Shown: in pieces, positions 1 to 7,597 of the stretch
Layout: the number at the start of each line of letters is the position of its first letter
Numbering within the stretch: position 1 is the first letter of the stretch
Assembly: GCF_000425165.1 (NCBI RefSeq)
Contig: NZ_KE384323.1
Coordinates: forward strand, 71,984-135,983
Length of the DNA: 64,000 nucleotides
Direction: 5' to 3'
Origin: Photobacterium halotolerans DSM 18316
Lineage (GTDB): Bacteria > Pseudomonadota > Gammaproteobacteria > Enterobacterales > Vibrionaceae
Position numbers and translations under genes: made by a program
The notes under the pieces: model-generated
Databases searched by the model: none
The model's input: the letters and a program-made list of their open reading frames with translations, nothing else
Told to the model about the DNA's origin: nothing

Positions 1-17
1 GCAACAGCAAAACATAT

Positions 18-94
<77 letters not shown>

Positions 95-104
95 CATTAC
101 AGAA

Positions 105-129
105 GCCCGCTCATCGAGCAGGTTTTTTT
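105..129 (+). terminator. Rho-independent terminator after tRNA-Pro
   Basis: GC-rich hairpin (GCCCGCTC / GAGCAGG with one mismatch) followed by seven T. A near-identical hairpin with perfect pairing and the same T-run lies in the duplicated copy at about 233-258. Confidence 0.85.
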
Positions 130-203
130 ATGCCTATTAGCTTTTAATCGCTATAGAGCGACAGGTTGGTCCCGTCGGGTCGGGTGCGGAAGCCCGCCGC
201 GTT

Positions 204-258
204 GAATCCCTCTTCACCGACCACATTACAGAAGCCCGCTCATCGAGCGGGTTTTTTT
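204..258 (+). repeat. Duplicated 3' end of tRNA-Pro plus its terminator
   Basis: Positions 204-248 repeat 75-119 exactly: the last 20 nt of the tRNA including CCA, the 10-nt spacer and the first part of the terminator. The upstream part (about 165-203) does not fold as a tRNA. This is either the remnant of a second tandem tRNA-Pro gene or the scar of an element that integrated at a tRNA 3' end. No integrase is visible between or near the copies, so decay of a tandem tRNA array is the simpler reading. Confidence 0.8.
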
Positions 259-288
259 GTATGTGCATAATTTGGCTCTTGTGCCCAG

Positions 289-328
289 TAACCCCCTCCT
301 GGCCTCCCCCTTGAAAAGGGGGAGGGAT
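289..328. repeat. GC-rich palindromic dispersed repeat, copy A
   Basis: The core is an inverted repeat (CCTCCCCCTT, GAAA, AGGGGGAGG). Forty nucleotides match 24286-24325 with one difference. A degenerate partial copy follows at 363-400, beginning with the same GTGCCCAGTAAC seen at 281-292. It sits at the 3' end of the minus-strand TraB-family gene, so as RNA it could form a stem-loop there. It resembles REP/MITE-like non-coding repeats; no transposase is present. Confidence 0.75.
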
Positions 329-415
329 AGGGGTTCGTGAAGCGTGCGCAGATTTAGAAATAGTGCCCAGTAACCTCCATCTAACCTCCTCCCTGAAAAG
401 GACAGATCAGGCGAT

Positions 416-1315
416 TCAGGGCCGATTGTCAGAAGTGGTTTTTGTGATACCGGATTGGCAGGAGGCAGGCCGTGCGCTGTTGATTTGCTGCACTGTGAAT
501 CCCTGCTTTTGCAGCAATGCCGGTAGCCCTTCCTCGCCCATCATGTGGTAAGCACCAACCACCACCAGGAAAGTCCCTTTCTGGTACTGAGGAGAGGTGG
601 TGAGCTGTTTAGCCCAGTTGTAATTGCGCTGTATCAGCAACTGCTGTTCGGTTTCTTCAGACAGGGCGACTTGTTGGCTGAGCTCTGTCAGTACGGCATT
701 ATTGCCCTGCTGCCAGGCGGTGAGCAGGCAGGTCATTTCTTCTTCCAGCAGTGGCCATTCGTTGAGCGTCGTTTGCAGCAGGTTTAACCCGTGATCAGGC
801 AGTGAAGACAGCAGGCGGAACTGAGCTTCTATTCCTTCCAGCTCGAAAATGGGCAGGCTCTCTTTTTGCGCCCGGTTAAACACCACCTGATCTATGCCTT
901 TGTCCGGAGTGAGGCCAAACTTTAGTGACTGCGCCATCTGCAGATGCATGGCGGTGAGCCAGGGCGGGCTTTCGAGCAGGCTGAAAGCAGACAGTTTGAG
1001 CTGAGCGGCAAGATCTCTGAGTGTCCGGATATCAGAAGGCGGCAGCAGTTTACGGGTAAAGTGAGCCTCGTCGATGGCCGGCATACTGAATTGCTTGTGG
1101 ATATTGGCTTCTAAAATCAGGCCATCCGCTTGGGGCCAGTAACGGTTAAAGGCGTCAGGCAGCGGGTAGAGTGCATCGCTGCCGACATGGATAGATCCCA
1201 TCAGCACAAACTGTCGCTGGTTGTCTTTGGCGAGCCAGACCTGAGGTTCTGCGGAGGCACCTGAACTGAAGATTGTCAGCAGGATACCGGCTTTGGTGAG
1301 CAAGGATTTGAACAT
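416..1315 (-). CDS. TraB/GumN (TIKI-like) family protein, secreted
   Basis: The 299-residue protein starts at the ATG at 1315. This start gives a clean signal peptide (MFKSLL, hydrophobic stretch, GASA|EP); an in-frame extension to 1438 would put 41 polar residues in front of it. The mature N-terminus has the family motif GSIHVG, and a later segment VVGAYHMMGEEGL matches the second conserved His region. The family adopts a metal-dependent TIKI/GumN protease-like fold, but the bacterial role is not established. The gene stands alone, downstream of the copA unit and separated from it by a terminator. Family assignment is good; substrate unknown. Confidence 0.85.
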   Translation of the reverse strand: MFKSLLTKAGILLTIFSSGASAEPQVWLAKDNQRQFVLMGSIHVGSDALYPLPDAFNRYWPQADGLILEANIHKQFSMPAIDEAHFTRKLLPPSDIRTLRDLAAQLKLSAFSLLESPPWLTAMHLQMAQSLKFGLTPDKGIDQVVFNRAQKESLPIFELEGIEAQFRLLSSLPDHGLNLLQTTLNEWPLLEEEMTCLLTAWQQGNNAVLTELSQQVALSEETEQQLLIQRNYNWAKQLTTSPQYQKGTFLVVVGAYHMMGEEGLPALLQKQGFTVQQINSARPASCQSGITKTTSDNRP

Positions 1316-1374
1316 GCTTTTTCCATTGGCGGTAGGATGCCTACAGCCTATGGAATATGGTGTGGGCTGGCAAG

Positions 1375-1400
1375 AAAAAGCGGCTGCAGAAAGCAGCCGC
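1375..1400 (-). terminator. Rho-independent terminator of the copA unit
   Basis: On the minus strand, GCGGCTGC, a five-nt loop and GCAGCCGC form a perfect 8-bp stem followed by five T. It lies 11 nt after the stop of the small ORF following copA, so that ORF is inside the copA transcript. Confidence 0.88.
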
Positions 1401-1410
1401 TCAGAGGTGA

Positions 1411-1482
1411 TTATTTGTTGGGATGGAGCCAGAACCACCAGACAATAAAGCCAATGGCCAGTGCAGCAAGTAAAGCCATCAT
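1411..1482 (-). CDS. 23-residue single-pass membrane peptide coupled to copA
   Basis: The ORF begins ATGATG one nucleotide after the copA stop (TGAGATGATG) and uses an AAGGAGG ribosome site lying within the last codons of copA. The product starts MMALLAALAIGFIVWWFW and ends in HPNK, so it is almost entirely one hydrophobic helix with a short polar tail. A strong terminator follows, which makes it the last gene of the copper unit. No CxxC or Met-rich copper site is visible. It could be a small regulatory or assembly subunit of CopA, but that rests only on position. Its reality rests on the ribosome site, the coupling and the terminator. Confidence 0.7.
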   Translation of the reverse strand: MMALLAALAIGFIVWWFWLHPNK

Positions 1483-1483
1483 C

Positions 1484-4327
1484 TCAGGCCTCCTTCTTCA
1501 ATTGAGCGTTGTCCTGACTGCCAGGGCGGAAAAGTCTCAGTCTGTTGGCATTGCTGACCACAGTGATGGACGACAGCGCCATTGCCGCTCCGGCAATTAC
1601 CGGGCTGAGCAGGCTGCCGGTGAAAGGGAACAGGATACCGGCGGCCAGCGGAATTCCCAATGTGTTATACACAAAGGCGCCGAACAGGTTTTGCTTCATG
1701 TTACGTAATGTCGCTGATGAGAGTTCCAGTGCATCGGCGACGCCGTGCAGAGAATGGCGCACCAGGGTTAATTGCGCGCTTTCAATGGCGACATCGCTGC
1801 CGCTGCCCATGGCAATACTGATTTCTGCCTTAGCCAGTGCAGGGGCGTCATTAATACCGTCGCCGACCATGGCCACGTGTTTTCCTGATTGTTGCAGTTT
1901 TGCCACCTGATCGGATTTTCCGTCGGGCAGGACCCCGGCAATGACGCGGTCAATCCCCGCCTGGCGGGCGATTGCTTTGGCTGTTCGTTCGGTGTCGCCG
2001 GTCAGCATGATCACCTCGATCCCTTTCGCCTGCAGTCTCTCTACCGCCGCTTTGGAATCTGATCGCAGCGGATCACTGATGCCTAACAGTGCGGCCAGTG
2101 CTCCGTCTACGGCAATGAAAATAGCCGTTGCACCGGCATCGGCCAGCGAGTGGGCATCGTTTTGATGGTCAGAAATGTCGATATTTTCTTTTTCCATCAG
2201 CGCACGGTTGCCCAGCAGAACACGCTGTCCGTTAACCTCGCCGCTGACGCCATAGCCGGCCTGAGCATTAAAGTCTCGGGCTGATTGCAGCGATAATCCT
2301 TTCTCTTCTGCTGCTGAGACGATAGCTTTTGCCAGCGGGTGCTCAGCGCCGCGTTCGAGGCTGGCCGCCAGGGTCAGCACTGCGTGTTCCGTGTGATCAC
2401 CATAATAATGGCTGTGTGTGAGCACTGGCTTGCCTTCTGTCAGCGTACCGGTTTTGTCCAGCACCACTGTATCTATGTTGGCGGCCAGTTGCATCGCATC
2501 GGCATGACGGATCAGGATACCGTATTCCGCGGCACGACCAAGACCGACGGTGACAGACATGGGGGTCGCCAGTCCTAATGCACAGGGGCAGGCAATGATG
2601 AGTACCGTTGTTGCGGTGATCAGCATGTAAATCGAGACGGGATCCGGGCCGAAGTAATACCAGAGGGTGGCGGTAACAATGGCGATGATCATTACGGCCG
2701 GAACGAATATGGCCGAAATGGTATCCGCCATCTTCGCCAGCTCCGGCTTGCTGCTCTGTGCCTGACGAACCAGACCTATGATCCGGGCCAGCAGGGTTTG
2801 ATTGCCGACCTGCACCGCTTTAAACAGCAGGCTGCCGCTTTGGTTGATGGTACCGGCATGGAGTTTGTCTCCCGGCTTCTTATGGGCCGGGACGGGTTCA
2901 CCGGTCAGCATGGATTCGTCAAGATAGCTCTCACCTTGCTCAATCACACCATCAACCGGCACTTTGGCACCCGGACGCAAACGCAGCACCATACCTGGCT
3001 GAACTTCAGCCAGCGGGACTTCACGCTCGCCTTGCTGGTCGACCCGAATGGCGGTCTGCGGCTGCAGGTCGATCAGTTTTTCCAGCGCCCGCGAAGTGCG
3101 TCCGCGCGCTTTGGCTTCAAGTGCATGGCCCAGGGTGATCAGCCCCAGAATCATGGCTGACGCTTCAAAATAGACATGCCTGGCTTGCGCCGGGAACCAG
3201 TCTGGTTTGAGCACCACAAACATGGAATAAAACCAGGCAGCACCTGTCCCCAGTGCGACCAGGGTATCCATACTGGCTCTGTGATGTAAAAAGGCTTTCC
3301 AGGCATCGCGGAAAAAGTGGCCGCCACAGTAAATGAGCAGCGCCAGTGTCAGCACACCTATGATGCCCCAGGCCCACTGGCTGGTGGCCGACTCTATCAT
3401 CATACTGCCACCGAATACGCCCCAGGCCATGAGGGGGACACCCAGGGCTAATGCCAGTCCGGCATTGAACAGATGTTGTTTGTAGGTCGCTGTGTTCTGG
3501 GCTTGCTGGCGCTCGCGCCTTGTCACTTCATCTTCACTGAGCTCTGCGCCATACCCGGCATCAGACACCGCTTGGATTACCGACTCCGGATTGATATCCC
3601 CCTGAACCAGCGCTGTCCGTTCGGCCAGGTTGACACTGACAGCCGTGACTGCCGCCACGCCCTGAATGGCTTTTTCAACTGAGGACACACAACTGGCGCA
3701 GGTCATGCCTGAAAGCAAAAAGTAGTGGCTGTTATCGGATGAAGGTGGTGCGTCAGAGCCTGCCTGTGGTGAAAGCTCGGACTGTCCTTTGTTTGCCTGA
3801 ACTTGATCTGCCTGCTCTTGAGCTGTCGGCTCTTGATCTGTCTGCTCGGGCGCGGCTGCGTCGGGTAAAACCGTATCAGCCGCATTCGTTTCAACCGCAC
3901 TCGCTTCAGCCGGTACCTGATAGCCTGCAGATTCAATCAGGGCTACCAGCGCGGTTTCAGTCAGTGAGCCCGTGACCTTAGCCCGGGTTTTGCTGACTTC
4001 AAACTGACTGATTTCCGGCTCGGCTGTGAACACGGCCTCCAGCTTGCTGACACACTTGCCACACGACAGTCCCGACAGCGGCAAGTCATGATGGTAACCC
4101 GCTTGGTAGCCAAGGCTTTCGATGGTAGTGATTACGTCACTCAGATCGATATGCCCTGTGATGTGGGCTTGCCGGGTAGTAATGTCCAGAGATTCGATGC
4201 CATCGAGCTTGCTCAGCGCCTGTTTAATTTTTCCGACGCACTTCATGCAGCGAACCTTGCTGAGTGGCAGCCTGATATCCATGTTGGCAGCGGAATGGCT
4301 GGCTGGGGCGTGATTTGAATGATCCAT
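1484..4327 (-). CDS. copA: Cu(+)-exporting P1B-type ATPase CopA
   Basis: This 947-residue inner-membrane pump exports Cu+ from the cytoplasm. Three N-terminal heavy-metal domains carry CMKC (27-30), CGKC (89-92) and CASC (210-213). An acidic Gln/Ala/Asp-rich linker of about 60 residues separates the second and third. The core has TGEP (A-domain), the transmembrane CPC at about 580-582, DKTGT with the phosphorylated Asp near 624, the P1B His-Pro pair near 663 and GDGINDAPAL. The start has an AGAGGAAG ribosome site. It is transcribed divergently from cueR and its promoter has the MerR-type spacing. The last codons carry the ribosome site of the following membrane peptide. Confidence 0.97.
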   Translation of the reverse strand: MDHSNHAPASHSAANMDIRLPLSKVRCMKCVGKIKQALSKLDGIESLDITTRQAHITGHIDLSDVITTIESLGYQAGYHHDLPLSGLSCGKCVSKLEAVFTAEPEISQFEVSKTRAKVTGSLTETALVALIESAGYQVPAEASAVETNAADTVLPDAAAPEQTDQEPTAQEQADQVQANKGQSELSPQAGSDAPPSSDNSHYFLLSGMTCASCVSSVEKAIQGVAAVTAVSVNLAERTALVQGDINPESVIQAVSDAGYGAELSEDEVTRRERQQAQNTATYKQHLFNAGLALALGVPLMAWGVFGGSMMIESATSQWAWGIIGVLTLALLIYCGGHFFRDAWKAFLHHRASMDTLVALGTGAAWFYSMFVVLKPDWFPAQARHVYFEASAMILGLITLGHALEAKARGRTSRALEKLIDLQPQTAIRVDQQGEREVPLAEVQPGMVLRLRPGAKVPVDGVIEQGESYLDESMLTGEPVPAHKKPGDKLHAGTINQSGSLLFKAVQVGNQTLLARIIGLVRQAQSSKPELAKMADTISAIFVPAVMIIAIVTATLWYYFGPDPVSIYMLITATTVLIIACPCALGLATPMSVTVGLGRAAEYGILIRHADAMQLAANIDTVVLDKTGTLTEGKPVLTHSHYYGDHTEHAVLTLAASLERGAEHPLAKAIVSAAEEKGLSLQSARDFNAQAGYGVSGEVNGQRVLLGNRALMEKENIDISDHQNDAHSLADAGATAIFIAVDGALAALLGISDPLRSDSKAAVERLQAKGIEVIMLTGDTERTAKAIARQAGIDRVIAGVLPDGKSDQVAKLQQSGKHVAMVGDGINDAPALAKAEISIAMGSGSDVAIESAQLTLVRHSLHGVADALELSSATLRNMKQNLFGAFVYNTLGIPLAAGILFPFTGSLLSPVIAGAAMALSSITVVSNANRLRLFRPGSQDNAQLKKEA

Positions 4328-4362
4328 GGGCTTCCTCTACACCACAGTTATGAGATATGCTC

Positions 4363-4393
4363 ACTTTAAAGCTTCCAGTTAATGGAAGGTCAA
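4363..4393 (-). promoter_or_regulatory. CueR-type copA promoter with 19-bp spacer
   Basis: Reading the minus strand, -35 TTGACC (4388-4393) and -10 TAAAGT (4363-4368) are separated by exactly 19 bp. The spacer holds the dyad CTTCC, N7, GGAAG. A 19-bp spacer with a central dyad is the hallmark of MerR-family activated promoters, which are distorted by the regulator. The adjacent cueR gene makes CueR the expected activator. Confidence 0.88.
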
Positions 4394-4415
4394 GCGGTAT
4401 TTCAGCGAGGCAATA

Positions 4416-4820
4416 ATGAATATCAGCGAAGTGGCAAAACAGACGGGCCTGACCAACAAAACCATACGATTTTATGAAAGCAAGGGCATGATCAGCGAGC
4501 CGCAACGGGGCGAGAATGGCTATCGCCGTTACAGCCAGAAGCAGGTGAACGAGCTGTTGATGATCAAACGATCGCGTCTGGTCGGATTCAGTCTGGATGA
4601 AAGTCGTGAGCTGCTGGCCTTGTCGCGGGATCCGGACAGAAAAAGTGCTGACGTAAAAGAAAAAGCCGAGCACAAACTGGCTGAGATTGATCATCAGATC
4701 CAGGAATTACTGGCTATGAAACAAAGTCTTCAGAGCCTGATCAGCCAGTGTCCGGGGAACAACCAGCCGGGTTGCCCGATCATTGATGCCCTGACCAAGG
4801 GGGAAGCTGAGGCAGGATAA
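4416..4820 (+). CDS. cueR: Copper-responsive MerR-family activator CueR
   Basis: The 134-residue cytoplasmic regulator has an N-terminal winged helix (MNISEVAKQTGLTNKTIRFY, then ESKG and GYRRY), a dimerisation helix at about 75-110, and a C-terminal loop with Cys-x7-Cys (CPGNNQPGC). That spacing is the Cu+/Ag+-binding pair of CueR and differs from the mercury or zinc regulators of the family. It lies divergent from copA across a MerR-type promoter, which supports a role in switching copper export on when cytoplasmic Cu+ rises. A GAGG ribosome site precedes the ATG. Confidence 0.95.
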   Translation: MNISEVAKQTGLTNKTIRFYESKGMISEPQRGENGYRRYSQKQVNELLMIKRSRLVGFSLDESRELLALSRDPDRKSADVKEKAEHKLAEIDHQIQELLAMKQSLQSLISQCPGNNQPGCPIIDALTKGEAEAG

Positions 4821-4828
4821 CCGCCTGA

Positions 4829-4855
4829 CCGCAGGCAAAGTGGGATTGCCTGCGG
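4829..4855. terminator. Hairpin between convergent cueR and cnoX
   Basis: A perfect 10-bp stem (CCGCAGGCAA / TTGCCTGCGG) with a 7-nt loop lies between the two convergent stops. There is no T-run on either side, so termination strength is uncertain, but position and symmetry suggest a bidirectional end of transcription. Confidence 0.55.
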
Positions 4856-4866
4856 CGCCGGTGAGA

Positions 4867-5721
4867 TCAGTACAGCAGAGAATAAAGCTGACGACGATAC
4901 TGGCTGGCAAGGGCATTGCCCTGACCGAGTGAGGCCAGAATATCCATCATGGTTTTCTTGGCATTACCGTCGGCAAAGTTCAGATCGTTACGCAGCAGAT
5001 TCAGCAGGATATCCAGAGATTCCTGATGACGGTTGACCTGACTGTACTGCACCGCAAGATCGTAAGCGAGCAGTCCGTTGTCCGGATCGGTGGCCAGTTT
5101 TTCTTCTAACTGACGGATCTCCGGAGAATCGCTGGCCTGGCGGTGGAGCTCCAGCTTGGCCACCAGCCCTTTGTAATAACCGTCCTGATCCTGCATCGGA
5201 ATCTGTCCCAGCAGGGTTTCCGCTTCGTCAAACTGCGCGGTTTCCAGCAGGCATTCGGCGGTGGCAAGCAACACCTGGCTGTTACCCGGCAGGCTGGCTG
5301 CCAGTTCGCGCAAAATGGGCAGTGCTTCGTTGAAGGCTTGCTGGCTGACTAACTGAATGGCCTGTTCCAGCTGCATTTCTTCCTGGCTGGGTAAATGCTT
5401 ACTCAGCATCTGACGCAGGCTGTCTTCGGTTTGCGGACCTGCCGCACCGTCAACCGGCTGACCATTGCTGAAAATGGCGACGGTCGGAAGACTGCGCACA
5501 CCAAACTGGGCTGCCACCATCTGCTGTTCTTCGCAATTGAGCGTTGCCACCACAAACTGGCCAGCGTACCGGGCCGCCAGACGCTCAAGCAGGGTGTTGA
5601 CTTCTGCTGTTTCTGGCATCGATGGAGCCCAGAAGCTGATCACGACCAGCTGTTGCATTGACTGCTCTATCACCTGATGCAGATTGGTTTCATTCAGTTC
5701 AATTGCTAATTTGTCATTCAT
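4867..5721 (-). CDS. cnoX: Thioredoxin-fold/TPR co-chaperone CnoX (YbbN)
   Basis: The 284-residue protein joins a thioredoxin-like domain (about 1-110) to tetratricopeptide-type helical repeats (about 120-284), the architecture of YbbN/CnoX. That family protects proteins under oxidative (hypochlorous acid) stress and hands them to GroEL and DnaK. The usual CxxC site is replaced by SMPE at 34-37 (FWAPSMPET), so no thiol-disulfide redox chemistry is possible at that site. Its cis-Pro region (RSLPTVAIF) is intact. The gene appears monocistronic and converges on cueR. Confidence 0.9.
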   Translation of the reverse strand: MNDKLAIELNETNLHQVIEQSMQQLVVISFWAPSMPETAEVNTLLERLAARYAGQFVVATLNCEEQQMVAAQFGVRSLPTVAIFSNGQPVDGAAGPQTEDSLRQMLSKHLPSQEEMQLEQAIQLVSQQAFNEALPILRELAASLPGNSQVLLATAECLLETAQFDEAETLLGQIPMQDQDGYYKGLVAKLELHRQASDSPEIRQLEEKLATDPDNGLLAYDLAVQYSQVNRHQESLDILLNLLRNDLNFADGNAKKTMMDILASLGQGNALASQYRRQLYSLLY

Positions 5722-5828
5722 ACCGGGCGTTTCCGTGATCGTTTAAGAGTGATGTTCAAGATGTTGGGCTGATTGGCTGGAAAATCAAGGGAAAAGACAG
5801 AAAAACGCGGCTGGTAACAGGTCTCAGA

Positions 5829-5857
5829 GAAAAAAACGGAGAGCAGGGCTCTCCGTT
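5829..5857 (-). terminator. Strong terminator overlapping the stop of a 23-codon ORF
   Basis: On the minus strand, ACGGAGAGC, a 3-nt loop and GCTCTCCGT form a perfect 9-bp stem followed by at least six T. The stem begins at the last base of the TAA of the upstream small ORF. It separates that unit from cnoX. Confidence 0.88.
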
Positions 5858-5927
5858 ACAGATGGAAGGTCAGAAGCAGAGCAATAGCGACACAAAGACA
5901 GAGCGCATTTATCTGGCGTAATGTCAT
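5856..5927 (-). CDS. Unrecognised 23-residue hydrophobic peptide or leader ORF
   Basis: The ORF begins MTLRQINALCLCVAIALL and ends LTFHL: a short basic start, then a hydrophobic segment with a CxC pair. A GGAGAG ribosome site lies upstream. The stop codon touches the stem of a strong terminator, so ORF and terminator form a compact unit of roughly 100 nt in the otherwise empty stretch 5722-6124. It could be a free small membrane protein, a small RNA that happens to hold an ORF, or a leader peptide controlling read-through into cnoX. I do not recognise a family. The rest of this gap shows only a weak AT-rich hairpin near 6050-6072, a possible end for the upstream SDR gene. Confidence 0.45.
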   Translation of the reverse strand: MTLRQINALCLCVAIALLLTFHL

Positions 5928-6124
5928 GCCGATCTCTCCGAAAAATGTAGCACGTTTGTTTAGGGGGATCGCTGGTTTACCCCTTCACAGGTAAGGACCA
6001 ACTTACCCTGAAGCCTAGAATGCGCAGATGACACAATCATGACAGCTGGCTAAAAAAAGCGCATTTTTTCGCTGAGTTTCTGACTCTCGGATCAAGATCA
6101 AAGTTTGTTCGTTGTGAGTGCCGG

Positions 6125-6952
6125 TTAATCGCTTTTTCCCAGCAGATGATCGAGCCAGCGAACGGGCAGCACTCTGCGCAGAAAGCCAAAGATATAGGTC
6201 GGCTGGGTGACATAGTACCGGGCTGATGGCCGATCGCTGCTGATGATGTGCATCAGCGGCTTGAGTACAGCTTCCGGCGTCAGTGTGAATTTATTGGACG
6301 GGGAGGGCTTGCCCAGCCGGTCCAGAGTGTTCTGATAACTGTCTTTGTGCCGCGATGCCGTCATATCAATATGGGCTTCAAACTGACGCTTGGCATTGGC
6401 CCGGAACTGACTTTCAATCGGCCCTGGCTCTATCAGGCTGACTTTAATCGGGGTGTTCGCCAGCTCCAGCCTTAGTGTGTCGGTATAGCCTTCCAGCGCA
6501 AATTTACTGGCGTTATAGGCGCCGCGGTATTTCATGGCCACAAGACCGAGCACAGAGCTGTTTTGCACGATTTTGCCGCCTCCCTGAGCCAGCATCACAG
6601 GAATCACGGCTTTCGTGAGCGAGTGCCAGCCAAACAGGTTGGTTTCGAACTGCTCGCGAAGGGCATCGGTGGGGAGATCTTCAAGGGCGCCGGGCTGGCC
6701 GTAGGCGCCGTTGTTAAACAGCACATCGAGTTTGCCTTGAGTGATACTCAGCGCTTCTGCCAGTCCTTGTTCAATCGACTGGCTGTCGGCGAGATCGAGC
6801 CTTACGCAGTGAAGGCCTTCGTCGCGCAGGCGTGCGACATCGTCATCGTGCCGGCAACTGGCCACCACCTGATAGCCTGCCTGATGAAGAGATTTGGCAC
6901 AGTGGTAACCGATACCGCTGCTGCAGCCGGTAATAAGAATGGCAGTGCTCAT
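6125..6952 (-). CDS. Short-chain dehydrogenase/reductase (SDR), classical type
   Basis: The 275-residue protein has the classical SDR layout: cofactor motif TGCSSGIG at 9-16, DLADSQS near 55-61, a NNGAYG segment in place of NNAG near 80, catalytic Ser in QNSSVLGLVA, and the YNASK Tyr/Lys pair. After PGPIESQF the C-terminus is the variable substrate-binding part. The lack of an acidic residue after the second strand (VVASCRHDDD, with Arg) suggests NADP(H) preference, which is an inference. Similar proteins are annotated broadly as oxidoreductases of the YbbO type, and E. coli ybbO also neighbours tesA and cnoX. Substrate unknown. Confidence 0.85.
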   Translation of the reverse strand: MSTAILITGCSSGIGYHCAKSLHQAGYQVVASCRHDDDVARLRDEGLHCVRLDLADSQSIEQGLAEALSITQGKLDVLFNNGAYGQPGALEDLPTDALREQFETNLFGWHSLTKAVIPVMLAQGGGKIVQNSSVLGLVAMKYRGAYNASKFALEGYTDTLRLELANTPIKVSLIEPGPIESQFRANAKRQFEAHIDMTASRHKDSYQNTLDRLGKPSPSNKFTLTPEAVLKPLMHIISSDRPSARYYVTQPTYIFGFLRRVLPVRWLDHLLGKSD

Positions 6953-6997
6953 TGAAAGTCCTTAAATCCGGGCATTATCGCGCCCTGTAAAATCTGG

Positions 6998-7597
6998 TTA
7001 CAAAAAAGGTGTGATAGTGTCCGACATGAATTCAGCGATCCAGGGCTGGGCATTGGCTCTGGGGTGCAGGCCATCATCCATCATCCAGCCGTCACGCAGA
7101 ATGACCTGCTCCAAAAAGAAGGGCAGCAGAGGCAAAGCGTAGTCTTTGCTGAGTTTGGGATAGATAGCTTCAAACTGGCTGGTATAGCGCTTGCCGTAGT
7201 TGGGCGGGATGCGGATTTGCATCAACATCGGTTCACCGCCGCTATCCTTAATAAGGTCAATAATGGCTTTGAGGTTATTCTCTATGGTTACCGGTGGAAA
7301 TCCGCGCAGACCATCATTCGCACCCAGCTCAATTATGACGTAATCTGGAGCATGCTGTTTCAGTAGCTTAGGCAGACGGGCCAGAGCGTTTCCAGTGGTG
7401 TCGCCAGAGATACTGGCATTAATGACGTCAATTTTCAGCCCGTTGCCGTTAAGCATGGGTTCCATCAGACGGGGCCAGCTTTGTTCGGCACGCATCTGAT
7501 AGCCTGCACTCAGGCTGTCGCCAAGCACCATCAGGGTGGCGGCAACACTACTGAGTGGGGTCATAACAAGTAATAACAGTGCAAGGATCCGCATCAT
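6998..7597 (-). CDS. tesA: Acyl-CoA thioesterase I / lysophospholipase L1 TesA
   Basis: This 199-residue periplasmic SGNH hydrolase has a signal peptide (MMRILALLLLVMTPLSSVAA), then block I GDSLS with the nucleophile Ser near 28, GDTTGNALARL, block III IELGANDGLRG, and the catalytic DGLHP near the C-terminus. The family cleaves acyl thioesters, lysophospholipids and some esters. The start was chosen at the paired ATGATG at 7597/7594, where the signal peptide begins; the open frame continues upstream to 7939 but only as the complement of ybbA. The start overlaps the start codon of divergent ybbA. Confidence 0.95.
   Translation of the reverse strand: MMRILALLLLVMTPLSSVAATLMVLGDSLSAGYQMRAEQSWPRLMEPMLNGNGLKIDVINASISGDTTGNALARLPKLLKQHAPDYVIIELGANDGLRGFPPVTIENNLKAIIDLIKDSGGEPMLMQIRIPPNYGKRYTSQFEAIYPKLSKDYALPLLPFFLEQVILRDGWMMDDGLHPRANAQPWIAEFMSDTITPFL

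Noticed and set aside
95..415. A genomic island bordered by tRNA-Pro repeats
   Set aside because: Only 129 bp lie between the repeat copies and no integrase, excisionase or foreign-looking gene is present.
2339..4318. Several plus-strand open frames inside copA
   Set aside because: All are antisense to the P-type ATPase whose motifs are complete on the minus strand.
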